DNA from: G025836975 sp048751585
GTDB lineage: Bacteria; Pseudomonadota; Gammaproteobacteria; Burkholderiales; Burkholderiaceae_B
Direction: 5' to 3'
Assembly (NCBI RefSeq): GCF_048751585.1
Contig: NZ_JAZHOB010000010.1
Coordinates: forward strand, 186,001-250,000
DNA length: 64,000 nt
In this document: piece by piece, positions 43,238-52,166 of the stretch
Layout: each line of letters begins with the position of its first letter
How positions within the stretch are numbered: position 1 is the stretch's first letter
The notes under the pieces: generated by a model
Database searches by the model: none
What the model was told of the DNA's origin: nothing
Seen by the model: only the letters and a program-made list of their open reading frames with translations
Made by a program: the position numbers and the translations under genes

Positions 43238-43728
43238 ATCAACCATTATTGAAAGAGACTCGGTTCGAAGCCGAAGCCCAGGCAGAGCCCACCGGAGTCG
43301 GTGCCACACTGCGCAGCCTGCGCGAGGCCAAGCGGCTTACGCCCGCCGAAGTCTCCGCCAGGCTCAAGTTTTCCAGCAGGCAGCTCGAGGCCCTGGAAAC
43401 CGAGCAATGGGACCGCCTGCCTTCGGGCATGTCCCTGCGTGGTTTCGTCAAGAACTATGCCCGTTACGTTGAAGCCGACGTCGATGCGGTGCTGGTCATG
43501 CTCGATAACCAGGTCGGGCCGACGTCCGCCCGTCCCATCGCGGTAAATAACACCAACTCGCTGGGTCCGGCCGATCTGCCCATACAGGGCGAACCCGTGC
43601 ATCGGCCCTGGGGCTGGCTGATCATCATCCTGATTCTTTTGTTCGTTGCCGGTTTCTATGCCATCGAGCGCGGCTGGGTGCCCGATTCATGGCTGGTGTT
43701 CGACTGGCTCAAATCACTGAAAAAATGA
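43234..43728 (+). CDS. rodZ: RodZ-like transmembrane helix-turn-helix protein, short form
   Basis: A 164-residue protein with a Xre-type helix-turn-helix domain (about 22-80; LRSLREAKRLTPAEVSARLK), a linker, one membrane helix (127-143) and only about 20 residues after it. RodZ anchors MreB and supports rod shape; classical members are over 300 residues with a periplasmic DUF4115 domain, which is missing here. Gene position between rlmN and ispG supports the RodZ assignment. It overlaps both neighbours by ATGA. Confidence 0.85.
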   Translation: MNQPLLKETRFEAEAQAEPTGVGATLRSLREAKRLTPAEVSARLKFSSRQLEALETEQWDRLPSGMSLRGFVKNYARYVEADVDAVLVMLDNQVGPTSARPIAVNNTNSLGPADLPIQGEPVHRPWGWLIIILILLFVAGFYAIERGWVPDSWLVFDWLKSLKK

Positions 43729-45059
43729 TCCACAATCCAGACCGAAATCCGGTCGGCAACCCCTTGCCCGTCGGCGCCGCCATGCGGCGGCCCACGCGGC
43801 CGGCCATTGTGCGCTGGGGCGACCGCGCGGTACAGGTGGGCGGCGACGCTCCGGTGGTCGTGCAGTCCATGACCAATACCGACACGGCCGATGCCATTGC
43901 AACGGCCCTGCAGGTCAAGGAACTGGCCCTGGCCGGCTCCGAGCTTGTGCGTATCACCGTCAATACCCCCGAGGCCGCCCGGGAAGTTCCCGCCATCCGC
44001 GAACAGCTGGATCGCATGAACATCGCGGTTCCCCTGGTGGGCGATTTCCATTACAACGGCCACAAGCTGCTGGCGCAGTTTCCCGAATGCGCCCAGGCCC
44101 TGTCCAAGTACCGGATCAATCCGGGCAATATGGGCGGCGGCAAAAAGCGCGACGACAACTTCGCCCAGATGATAGAAGTCGCCTGCCGCTACGAAAAGCC
44201 GGTGCGCATAGGCGTGAACTGGGGCAGTCTGGACCATGAGCTCATGGCGCGCATGATGGACGAAAACAGCCGGCGGGCCCAGCCCTGGACCGCGCAGGCG
44301 GTCATGCGCGATGCGCTGGTCGTCTCGGCCATCACCAATGCTCGGCGTGCCGAAGAACTGGGCCTGTCGCCCAACGCCATCGTGCTGTCCTGCAAAGTCA
44401 GCCATGTCCAGGACCTGATCACCGTCTATCAGGACTTGTCCTCGCGTTGCGATTATCCCCTGCACCTGGGGCTGACTGAAGCGGGCATGGGCAGCAAGGG
44501 CATCGTGGCCTCGACGGCGGCCTTGTCCGTGCTGCTGCAGCAGGGCATAGGCGACACCATACGTATTTCCCTCACTCCCGAGCCCGGCGGCGACCGGCGG
44601 CGCGAGGTCGTCGTGGCTCAGGAAATCCTGCAGACCATGGGCTTGCGCGCCTTCACCCCCATGGTGGTGGCCTGCCCGGGCTGCGGACGCACCAGCAGCA
44701 CGGTGTTCCAGGAATTGGCCGACAGCATACAAAGCTATTTGCGCGAACAGATGCCGGTCTGGAAGACGCGCTATCCCGGCGTAGAAACCATGAATGTCGC
44801 GGTCATGGGCTGCGTGGTCAACGGTCCGGGCGAAAGCCGCCATGCCGATATCGGCATCAGCCTGCCGGGCACCGGCGAAATTCCCTCCGCGCCGGTCTAT
44901 ATTGACGGCGAGCGCAGCGTTACCCTGAAGGGCGACAGCATTGCGCAAGAATTCAAGACCATAGTCGAGCACTATGTCGAACGCCGCTACGGCAACGGCA
45001 CAGGGCAAGACCTTCAAGCGCGCGGCCCGGCCGCGCAAGAAAAACAAGATCATCCATGA
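43725..45059 (+). CDS. ispG: 4-hydroxy-3-methylbut-2-enyl diphosphate synthase
   Basis: A 444-residue IspG (GcpE), the [4Fe-4S] enzyme that converts MEcPP to HMBPP in the MEP isoprenoid pathway. N-terminal VGGDAPVVVQSMTNTDT, the cluster motif CPGCGRTSS and the later cysteine in VMGCVVNGPGE are present. Length is normal for the Gram-negative two-domain form. Start overlaps the rodZ stop by 4 bp; stop overlaps the hisS start by 4 bp. Confidence 0.96.
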   Translation: MIHNPDRNPVGNPLPVGAAMRRPTRPAIVRWGDRAVQVGGDAPVVVQSMTNTDTADAIATALQVKELALAGSELVRITVNTPEAAREVPAIREQLDRMNIAVPLVGDFHYNGHKLLAQFPECAQALSKYRINPGNMGGGKKRDDNFAQMIEVACRYEKPVRIGVNWGSLDHELMARMMDENSRRAQPWTAQAVMRDALVVSAITNARRAEELGLSPNAIVLSCKVSHVQDLITVYQDLSSRCDYPLHLGLTEAGMGSKGIVASTAALSVLLQQGIGDTIRISLTPEPGGDRRREVVVAQEILQTMGLRAFTPMVVACPGCGRTSSTVFQELADSIQSYLREQMPVWKTRYPGVETMNVAVMGCVVNGPGESRHADIGISLPGTGEIPSAPVYIDGERSVTLKGDSIAQEFKTIVEHYVERRYGNGTGQDLQARGPAAQEKQDHP

Positions 45060-46345
45060 CGCAGTCGTTTCAGAAAGTCCATGCCCTGACCGGCATGAAA
45101 GATGTATTACCCGATAGCAGCGCCCAATGGGAAAGCCTGGAGGCTGTCGTGCGCGAGTGGCTGGCCGCCTACGGTTACCGAAATATGCGTACGCCCGTGC
45201 TGGAGCACACCCGGCTGTTCACGCGAGGCATAGGCGAAGTCACCGACATCGTCGAGAAGGAAATGTATTCTTTCACCGATGCCCTGAACAACGAGCACCT
45301 GACCATGCGCCCCGAATTCACGGCCGGCATGGTGCGCGCCACGATCGAGCATAATATCCTCTACGATCGTCCGCAGCGTGTTTACGCGATGGGTCCGGTG
45401 TTCCGCCATGAGAAGCCGCAGCGCGGACGCTACCGCCAGTTTCACCAGATCGACGTCGAGGCGCTGGGCTTCGCGGGCCCGGACATCGACGCCGAACTCA
45501 TCGTCATGCTGGGGCGGCTGTGGAAGCGGCTCGGCCTGTCCGACATACGGCTGGAACTCAATTCGCTGGGCCAGGCCGATGAGCGCGCCGCGCATCGCCA
45601 GGCGCTCATCCAGTATCTGGAGCAGCACAAGGACGTGCTGGATGAAGAAGCCCGGCGCCGCATGTACACCAACCCCTTGCGTGTCCTGGATACCAAGAAT
45701 CCGGCCATGCAGGACATGGCCGACCAGGCGCCGCGCCTGTTCGATTTTCTGGGCGAGGCATCGCTGGCCCACTTCCAGGGCGTATGCGAGCGCCTTCAGG
45801 ACGCGGGAATCGAGTACCGATTGAATCCGCGCCTGGTGCGCGGCCTGGACTATTACAATCTGACGGTTTTCGAATGGGTCACCGATCGGCTGGGCGCCCA
45901 AGGCACGGTTTGCGGCGGCGGCCGCTACGATGGCCTTATCGAATTGCTGGGCGGCAAGCCGGCGCCGGCTGTGGGCTTTGCCATCGGTGTCGAGCGGCTC
46001 CTGGACTTGTGGTCGCAAGGCGCCGAACAACCCGCGGCACCGGAATGCCAGGTGTACATGATCCATCAGGGCGGACAAGCCCAGCGGCTGGCCTCGACCC
46101 TGGCCGAATCCCTGCGCGATGCCGGCTTGCGCGTCATCGTCCATGCAGGATCGTCGGGATTCAAGTCGCAATTCAAGCGCGCCGATGCCAGCGGGGCGCT
46201 GGTTGCGGTTATTCTTGGGGATGATGAACTGGCGTCGCAAGCCGCCAGCGTCAAATGGCTGCGCGGGCAGGCCGCCAGCGATCAACCCCAGCAGGAAACG
46301 ATCCCCTTGGATCGCTTGGTTACAGAGTTGAAATTAAAGGTTTAA
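45056..46345 (+). CDS. hisS: Histidyl-tRNA synthetase
   Basis: A 429-residue class II synthetase. Motifs: GMKDVLPDSSAQW at the N-terminus, motif 2 region FRHEKPQRGRYRQFHQ, histidine-binding VRGLDYYNLTVFE and motif 3 AVGFAIGVERLL, then the anticodon-binding domain. It overlaps ispG by 4 bp and is followed 3 bp later by yfgM. Confidence 0.97.
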   Translation: MTQSFQKVHALTGMKDVLPDSSAQWESLEAVVREWLAAYGYRNMRTPVLEHTRLFTRGIGEVTDIVEKEMYSFTDALNNEHLTMRPEFTAGMVRATIEHNILYDRPQRVYAMGPVFRHEKPQRGRYRQFHQIDVEALGFAGPDIDAELIVMLGRLWKRLGLSDIRLELNSLGQADERAAHRQALIQYLEQHKDVLDEEARRRMYTNPLRVLDTKNPAMQDMADQAPRLFDFLGEASLAHFQGVCERLQDAGIEYRLNPRLVRGLDYYNLTVFEWVTDRLGAQGTVCGGGRYDGLIELLGGKPAPAVGFAIGVERLLDLWSQGAEQPAAPECQVYMIHQGGQAQRLASTLAESLRDAGLRVIVHAGSSGFKSQFKRADASGALVAVILGDDELASQAASVKWLRGQAASDQPQQETIPLDRLVTELKLKV

Positions 46346-46348
46346 AGC

Positions 46349-46984
46349 ATGGCATACGATTTAGAAGAACAGGAAAAACTGGACGCGCTGCGTGCTTGGT
46401 GGGATCGATACGGCACCTTGTGCGCCGTTTTGGTTTTCGTCGTGGTGGCGGCCATTGTGGGCTGGCGCGGCTGGCAGTGGTATCAAGGACACCAGGCCAG
46501 CCAGGCCATGGGTTATTTCGAGGCGCTGGAAGGCGCCGCCGGGCAACAAGGCGACGATGCGGTCGCCCGCATCAAGGCGGCCAGTCATACCCTGCGCAGC
46601 GATTTCTCCAAATCGGGCTATACCTCGCGCGGCGTGCTGGTTGCCGCCCAAGCGCTGGAGTCCCGCAACGACCTGGACGGCGCCCGTGAGCAACTCGAAT
46701 GGCTGGTCAAGAACAGCTCCGATGCCGCGTTGGTTCCGCTGGCCAGGTTAAGGCTGGCCGGCGTGCTGCTGGAACAGAAACAGTACGACCAGGCTCTGGC
46801 GCAATTGAATGACGCTCCGGCGGCCTTCGCGGGCTTGTATGCCGACCGCCGCGGCGACATATTGCTGGCGCAGGGCAAGGCTGCGGAAGCCCGCGGCGCC
46901 TGGGAAAGCGCTCTTAAAGAATTGGGCGCCGACCCCGTGGCGCAAATTGTTCAACTCAAGATCGATGCCTTAGCTGGAGCCTGA
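46349..46984 (+). CDS. yfgM: YfgM-like TPR membrane protein
   Basis: A 211-residue protein with a short cytoplasmic start (AYDLEEQEKLDALRAWWDRYG), one membrane helix (22-39) and a periplasmic TPR-like domain. YfgM in E. coli associates with SecYEG and PpiD and helps hand over exported proteins. The gene order hisS-yfgM-bamB-der is conserved and supports the call. Confidence 0.92.
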   Translation: MAYDLEEQEKLDALRAWWDRYGTLCAVLVFVVVAAIVGWRGWQWYQGHQASQAMGYFEALEGAAGQQGDDAVARIKAASHTLRSDFSKSGYTSRGVLVAAQALESRNDLDGAREQLEWLVKNSSDAALVPLARLRLAGVLLEQKQYDQALAQLNDAPAAFAGLYADRRGDILLAQGKAAEARGAWESALKELGADPVAQIVQLKIDALAGA

Positions 46985-46987
46985 TTC

Positions 46988-48145
46988 ATGCAAATTGCCG
47001 TCTCTCGTCGTGTTTTGCGCAGCACCGTGCTGGCATTGGGCATCGCTGTCCTGGCCGGATGTTCCATGTTTTCAAACAAGAATCCACGCTATGACCCGCT
47101 GCCCTTGACCGAGTACGCGGCGGGAGTCTCGGCCAGCATCGCATGGTCGGTGTCCATAGGCGGCGACGGCGGCTATGGCTTCGTGCCCGTCGTGGTGGGC
47201 GATTCCGTCTACGCCGCCACGCCCAATGGCCGGGTCAGCAAGCTGGACCTGGCCTCGGGCCGGGTGCAGTGGCAAGGCAGCGCCGATACCGATCTTTCAG
47301 CCGGCGTCGGCAGCGACGGCCAGATCACGGCGGTGGCCGCGCCCGACGGCACCGTTATCGCCTTCAATGAGCAGGGCGCCGAAGCATGGCGCGCCAAGGC
47401 GACCAGCGCGGTCAACATCCCGCCCGCGGTGGGATCCGGCGTGGTTGCGGTGCGCAGCAGCGACTACCGCATCCAGGCCTTCGACGCGGCGACGGGCGAT
47501 TTGCTCTGGAATATCCAGAGGCCCGGCCCGGCATTGGCCCTGAAGACCAATATGCAAATGCTGATCGTCGACGGCCTGCTTATTTCCGGCCTGCCGAACG
47601 GCAAATTGATGGCCATCGATGCCCGCAGCGGCAACGTTCAGTGGGAAGGCACGGTTTCCGTGTCCCAGGGAGCCACCGACCTGGAGCGCATCAGCGATGT
47701 CGTGGGCACGCCCCAGATCCAGGGTCCGCTGCTGTGCGGTGTCACATACCAGGGACGCATGGTATGTTTCGATGTATCGCAGGGCGGCCGTCCCATCTGG
47801 GAACAGCGCTTCTCCAGCAAGACGGGCATGGCCACCGATACGCAACATGCCTATGCCGCCGATCAGCGCGACACGGTGCATGCCTATAGCCTGAACGATG
47901 GCCACGCAGTCTGGAAGCAAGAGGCCCTGGGCAATCGCCGGCTTACCTCGCCGGCCGTCGTGCCGCAAGCCGTTGCGCTGGGCGACTTCGAAGGTTATGT
48001 ACATTTTCTATCGCGTTCCGATGGGCACCTGCTGGGCCGGGTGCAAGTCGGCGGCGGTCCTCTCGTCTCGCCGCTGGTCGCCACGCGCCACGGCGTGTTG
48101 GTGCAAACGAGCAGCGGGAACCTGGTTTTGGTTGGTGTGAATTGA
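46988..48145 (+). CDS. bamB: Outer-membrane assembly lipoprotein BamB
   Basis: A 385-residue eight-bladed beta-propeller lipoprotein of the BAM complex, which inserts outer-membrane proteins. Lipobox VLAGC puts the lipidated cysteine at residue 25. Repeated propeller blocks such as VYAATPNGRVSKLDLASGRV and LLISGLPNGKLMAIDARSG are visible. It is 3 bp after yfgM, and der starts within its stop codon. Confidence 0.94.
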   Translation: MQIAVSRRVLRSTVLALGIAVLAGCSMFSNKNPRYDPLPLTEYAAGVSASIAWSVSIGGDGGYGFVPVVVGDSVYAATPNGRVSKLDLASGRVQWQGSADTDLSAGVGSDGQITAVAAPDGTVIAFNEQGAEAWRAKATSAVNIPPAVGSGVVAVRSSDYRIQAFDAATGDLLWNIQRPGPALALKTNMQMLIVDGLLISGLPNGKLMAIDARSGNVQWEGTVSVSQGATDLERISDVVGTPQIQGPLLCGVTYQGRMVCFDVSQGGRPIWEQRFSSKTGMATDTQHAYAADQRDTVHAYSLNDGHAVWKQEALGNRRLTSPAVVPQAVALGDFEGYVHFLSRSDGHLLGRVQVGGGPLVSPLVATRHGVLVQTSSGNLVLVGVN

Positions 48146-49560
48146 ACAGTATTGTCTTTAAGCCGGTGGTTGCGCTCGTGGGGCGCGCCAACGTGGGCAA
48201 GTCCACGTTGTTTAACCGGATTACCCGCTCGCGCGCCGCTTTGGTGGCCGATTTTTCGGGCCTGACCCGGGATCGCCACTACGGCGAGGGCAGGGTCGGC
48301 GACCGTCCCTTCCTGGCCGTGGATACGGGCGGGTTCGAGCCGGTGGCCAAGGAAGGCATCCTGTTGGAAATGGCTCGCCAGACTCAGCAGGCCATTGCCG
48401 AATCCGATGTCGTGATCTTCCTGGTGGATGCGCGCGCCGGCGTGAATGCGCACGATCACGAAATCGCGCGCCTGCTGCGCAAGACCGGCCAGCGCGTGCT
48501 GCTGGCGGTGAACAAGGCTGAAGGCATGCGCTACGGCTCTGCCACCGCCGAATTCCATGAGTTGGGCCTGGGCGAGCCCCATCCGATTTCCGCCTCGCAC
48601 GGCGACGGCGTGGTCGACCTCATCGAAGAAGCCCTGTCGTATCTAGACCAAGAGGGCGCGGATACATCCGATGGCGAACTGGCGCACGATGCGGCGGCCG
48701 ACGCGCAAGCCGAAGACGCCGATGATGGCGCCGCCGAGGAATCCGTCGTCCATCGCATCAAACTTGCCATCGTGGGCCGGCCCAACGTGGGCAAGTCCAC
48801 CTTGATCAATACGCTGTTGGGCGAAGAGCGCGTCATTGCCTTCGACATGCCCGGCACCACCCGCGATGCCATAGAAATCGATTTCGAGCGCGGGGGCGTT
48901 CCCTACACGCTGATCGATACCGCCGGCCTGCGCCGGCGCGGCAAGGTCTTCGAAGCGGTCGAGAAATTCTCCGTCATCAAGACATTGCAGGCCATCGAAG
49001 CCTGCAATGTGGTCTTGCTGATGCTGGATGCCCAGACCGAGATATCCGACCAGGACGCGCATATCGCGGGCTTCGTGCTGGAAACGGGCAGGGCGCTGGT
49101 GGTGGCCATCAATAAGTGGGACGGCCTGGACGGCGAGCGGCGCGACCGCGTTCTGCGCGACTTCGAACGCAAGATGCGTTTTCTGTCCTTCGCCAAGATG
49201 CATACGGTCTCGGCCTTGAACGGGCAGGGCGTGAACGCCCTGATCAAGTCGGTGAATGCGGCGCATGCCGCCGCCTTTGCCAAGCTTTCGACGCCCCGGC
49301 TTACCCGCGAGCTGCATGCGGCGGTCGAGCAGCAGCAGCCGCCCCGCAAAGGGATTTTCCGCCCCAAGATGCGCTATGCGCACCAAGGGGGACAGAACCC
49401 TCCGCTTATCGTCATCCACGGCAATGCGCTGGACGCCATTCCGGATTCGTACAGGCGTTACCTGGAAACCCGGTTCCGCACCGCCTTCAAGCTGGATGGC
49501 ACGCCGTTGCGCATCGAGTTCAAGTCTTCCCATAATCCTTACCTGCAGGGGGCGCAGTGA
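48142..49560 (+). CDS. der: Ribosome-assembly GTPase Der (EngA)
   Basis: A 472-residue tandem GTPase needed for 50S maturation. First G domain: GRANVGKS (residues 14-21, Ala where Pro is usual); second: GRPNVGKS near residue 212; then a KH-like domain (RFRTAFKLDGTPLRIEFKSS). The linker between G domains (about 172-200) is very acidic. The start is TTG at 48142 overlapping the bamB stop (TTGA); no ATG fits better. hisC follows with a 4-bp overlap. Confidence 0.95.
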   Translation: MNSIVFKPVVALVGRANVGKSTLFNRITRSRAALVADFSGLTRDRHYGEGRVGDRPFLAVDTGGFEPVAKEGILLEMARQTQQAIAESDVVIFLVDARAGVNAHDHEIARLLRKTGQRVLLAVNKAEGMRYGSATAEFHELGLGEPHPISASHGDGVVDLIEEALSYLDQEGADTSDGELAHDAAADAQAEDADDGAAEESVVHRIKLAIVGRPNVGKSTLINTLLGEERVIAFDMPGTTRDAIEIDFERGGVPYTLIDTAGLRRRGKVFEAVEKFSVIKTLQAIEACNVVLLMLDAQTEISDQDAHIAGFVLETGRALVVAINKWDGLDGERRDRVLRDFERKMRFLSFAKMHTVSALNGQGVNALIKSVNAAHAAAFAKLSTPRLTRELHAAVEQQQPPRKGIFRPKMRYAHQGGQNPPLIVIHGNALDAIPDSYRRYLETRFRTAFKLDGTPLRIEFKSSHNPYLQGAQ

Positions 49561-50639
49561 GCCGTTACTGGAGCGATCACCTGGCGGATCTGGCGCCTTA
49601 CGTTGCCGGCGAACAGCCTAAAGTCGCCAATCTGCTGAAACTGAATACCAACGAGCATCCCTACGGCCCATCGCCCAGCGTACTGGAAGCGATCAAGGGT
49701 GCCGCCACGGATCGCCTGAGGCTGTATCCCGACAACGAATGCACGGCCCTGCGCGAGGCGATCGCCGCGCTGCACGGCCTGCAGGCCGATCAGGTCTTCG
49801 CCGGCAATGGTTCCGATGAAGTCCTGGCGCATATATTCAACGCGCTGTTCAGGCGCGCCGGCCGGCCCTTGCTCATGCCGGATATCTCTTACAGCTTCTA
49901 TCGCACGTATTGCAAGCTGTACAAGATAGAACCGGATATCGTGCCCCTGGCCGCCGATTACTCGATCCGCGTCGCGGATTACACCGCCAGGCACGCCGTC
50001 GCGCCGGCCGGCATCATATTCGCCAATCCGAATGCTCCAACGGGCATGGCGCTGTCTCTGGACGATATAAGCGCCATTGCCGGCGCCAATCCCGACATCC
50101 CGGTGGTGGTGGACGAGGCCTATGTCGATTTCGGCGCGGATTCGGCGGTGGCGCTGCTGGGCCGGCACGACAACATCGTGGTTGTGCATACCTTGTCCAA
50201 GTCGCGGTCCCTGGCGGGGCTGCGCGTGGGCTTTGCCATGGCCAGCGCCGAAATCGTCGATGGACTGAATCGGGTGAAGGACAGCTTCAACTCCTATCCG
50301 CTCGATAGCCTGGCGCAGGCAGGCGCCGTGGCGGCCTTGCGGGATACGGCCCACTTCGATCGGACGCGCCGCGCCGTCATGGATACGCGCGACGGATTGG
50401 CGCAACAATTGGCTACGCTTGGATTCCAAGTTTTACCAAGCCAGGCCAATTTTGTCTTTGCGCGTCATCCCCAATTCGACGGCGCGGCGCTAAGCCATGC
50501 CCTGCGGGCGCAAGGCATACTGGTCCGCCATTTCAAGCTGCCGCGCATCGATCAATTTCTGCGCATAAGCGTGGGAACTCCCGACGATTGCGCGCGTCTA
50601 TGTAATACCTTGGCCGAAATCTTAACGAAAACACATTAA
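49557..50639 (+). CDS. hisC: Histidinol-phosphate aminotransferase
   Basis: A 360-residue PLP-dependent aminotransferase of histidine synthesis. N-terminal LKLNTNEHPYGPSPSV, VFAGNGSDEVLA, the region FANPNAPTGM and the PLP lysine in HTLSKSRSLAGLRVGF are intact. It has a GTG start overlapping der's stop. It is unlinked to a his operon here, although hisZ lies 4 kb downstream. More than one hisC copy is common in this group. Confidence 0.92.
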   Translation: MSRYWSDHLADLAPYVAGEQPKVANLLKLNTNEHPYGPSPSVLEAIKGAATDRLRLYPDNECTALREAIAALHGLQADQVFAGNGSDEVLAHIFNALFRRAGRPLLMPDISYSFYRTYCKLYKIEPDIVPLAADYSIRVADYTARHAVAPAGIIFANPNAPTGMALSLDDISAIAGANPDIPVVVDEAYVDFGADSAVALLGRHDNIVVVHTLSKSRSLAGLRVGFAMASAEIVDGLNRVKDSFNSYPLDSLAQAGAVAALRDTAHFDRTRRAVMDTRDGLAQQLATLGFQVLPSQANFVFARHPQFDGAALSHALRAQGILVRHFKLPRIDQFLRISVGTPDDCARLCNTLAEILTKTH

Positions 50640-50756
50640 AATTAAAGCCATACTACGTATCATCGCCGTTACGCCATGCGAGTTTAGGGAAAACCCTGTA
50701 AAGTATGCGTTTCGCCGAAAATTATTTTAAATAACAACACAATTGGAGCCTAGCCA

Positions 50757-50993
50757 ATGAGCAATAAAGGGCAAACACTACAAGATCCATTTCTAAACGC
50801 TCTGCGCAAGGATCACGTGCCCGTATCGATTTACCTGGTCAACGGAATCAAGCTGCAAGGGCAGGTTGAATCTTTCGATCAATATGTCGTTCTGTTACGC
50901 AATACCGTTACGCAAATGGTGTACAAGCACGCTATTTCCACCGTCGTTCCCGCCCGCCCCGTGGCATTTCAAGTGGATGAGCCTTCTGAATAA
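50757..50993 (+). CDS. hfq: RNA chaperone Hfq
   Basis: A 78-residue Sm-like hexameric RNA chaperone for small RNAs. QDPFLNALRK, VNGIKLQGQVESFDQYVVLL and the Sm2 motif YKHAISTVVP are diagnostic. A GGAG ribosome binding site sits 7 bp upstream of the ATG. The 117-bp gap after hisC contains a short AGGGAAAACCCT hairpin and probably a promoter. Confidence 0.98.
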   Translation: MSNKGQTLQDPFLNALRKDHVPVSIYLVNGIKLQGQVESFDQYVVLLRNTVTQMVYKHAISTVVPARPVAFQVDEPSE

Positions 50994-51021
50994 TTCCCTC
51001 CCGACCGCCTTGGCCGGGACG

Positions 51022-51047
51022 CCCGCCGAGCGCTTCGCGCCGGCGGG
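51022..51047 (+). other. GC hairpin between hfq and hflX
   Basis: Stem CCCGCCG (51022-51028) with CGGCGGG (51041-51047), extended inside by GCGC/GCGC with one bulged A and loop TTC. It is followed by TATTTCATTT, an imperfect U-tract, so it may partly terminate or process the hfq transcript before hflX. Confidence 0.55.
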
Positions 51048-51068
51048 TATTTCATTTGGGCTCCCGGC

Positions 51069-52166
51069 ATGAAAGTCCTTATCATCAGCGTCGATCTGGG
51101 CGAGCCCGATTACCAGGCGCATGCGGAAGAATTCGTCATGCTCGCCAAGGGGGCGGGCGCCGACATCGTGGCAACCGTCGTGGCGCGCAGGGCGCGTCCC
51201 GATGCGGCGCACTTCATCGGATCAGGCAAGCTCGAAGAGGCGATATTGGTGGCCGACGATGCCGGGGCTGAAATCGTGCTGTTCGATCAGCCCCTGACGC
51301 CGGCCCAGCAGCGCAACCTGGAACGCGGCTTCAATCGCCGGGTGGTGGATCGTGTTGCATTGATCCTGGACATCTTCGCGCTGCGCGCAAAAAGCCACGA
51401 AGGCAAGCTCCAGGTCGAGCTGGCCCAACTGCAGCATCTTTCGACACGCCTGACGCGCATGTGGTCCCACCTTGAGCGCCAGCGTGGCGGCATCGGCATG
51501 CGCGGGCCCGGCGAGGCCCAGTTGGAAATGGACCGTCGCATGATAGGCGACAAGGTGCGCCTGCTGCGCGAACGGCTGGCTCGCGTGCAGCGCCAGCGCA
51601 CCACCCAGCGCCGCTCGCGCTCGCGCGGCAGCATCCTGTCGGTATCGCTGGTGGGATACACCAACGCCGGCAAATCGACCTTGTTCAATGCCTTGACCCG
51701 GGCCGGCGCCTATGCGGCCGACCAGTTGTTCGCCACGCTCGACACAACCACACGGCGTGTGTGGATAGAAGGGGCGGGGCAGGTGGTCGTGTCGGATACT
51801 GTCGGCTTCATCCGCGATCTGCCTCCCACGCTTATCGCGGCTTTCCGTGCCACGCTCGAGGAAACGGTACAGGCCGACTTGCTGCTTCATGTGGTGGATG
51901 CGTCCAGTCCCCAGCGCGATGAACAGATCGCGGAAGTCAACAAAGTTCTGACCGATATCGGGGCCGATGAAATCCCGCGGATATTGGTGTACAACAAAAT
52001 CGATTCTGCCGGTTACGCGCCACGGGTGGAGCGTAACGAACATGGTACGATTGCACGAGTTTTTGTCAGCGCCTTGGGGCGCCTGGGTTTAGATGGTTTG
52101 CGTGGGGCAATTGTCGAATCTGGTCAAATCGCGGGACATAATGCGTTTAATATCGAAAATGTTTAA
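51069..52166 (+). CDS. hflX: Ribosome-associated GTPase HflX
   Basis: A 365-residue GTPase that rescues or splits stalled ribosomes under stress. The N-terminal HflX domain includes HFIGSGKLEEA and FDQPLTPAQQRNLE; a coiled coil precedes the G domain with G1 GYTNAGKST, the switch region and G4 NKID. Its stop codon lies 26 bp inside the hflK start region. Confidence 0.95.
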   Translation: MKVLIISVDLGEPDYQAHAEEFVMLAKGAGADIVATVVARRARPDAAHFIGSGKLEEAILVADDAGAEIVLFDQPLTPAQQRNLERGFNRRVVDRVALILDIFALRAKSHEGKLQVELAQLQHLSTRLTRMWSHLERQRGGIGMRGPGEAQLEMDRRMIGDKVRLLRERLARVQRQRTTQRRSRSRGSILSVSLVGYTNAGKSTLFNALTRAGAYAADQLFATLDTTTRRVWIEGAGQVVVSDTVGFIRDLPPTLIAAFRATLEETVQADLLLHVVDASSPQRDEQIAEVNKVLTDIGADEIPRILVYNKIDSAGYAPRVERNEHGTIARVFVSALGRLGLDGLRGAIVESGQIAGHNAFNIENV

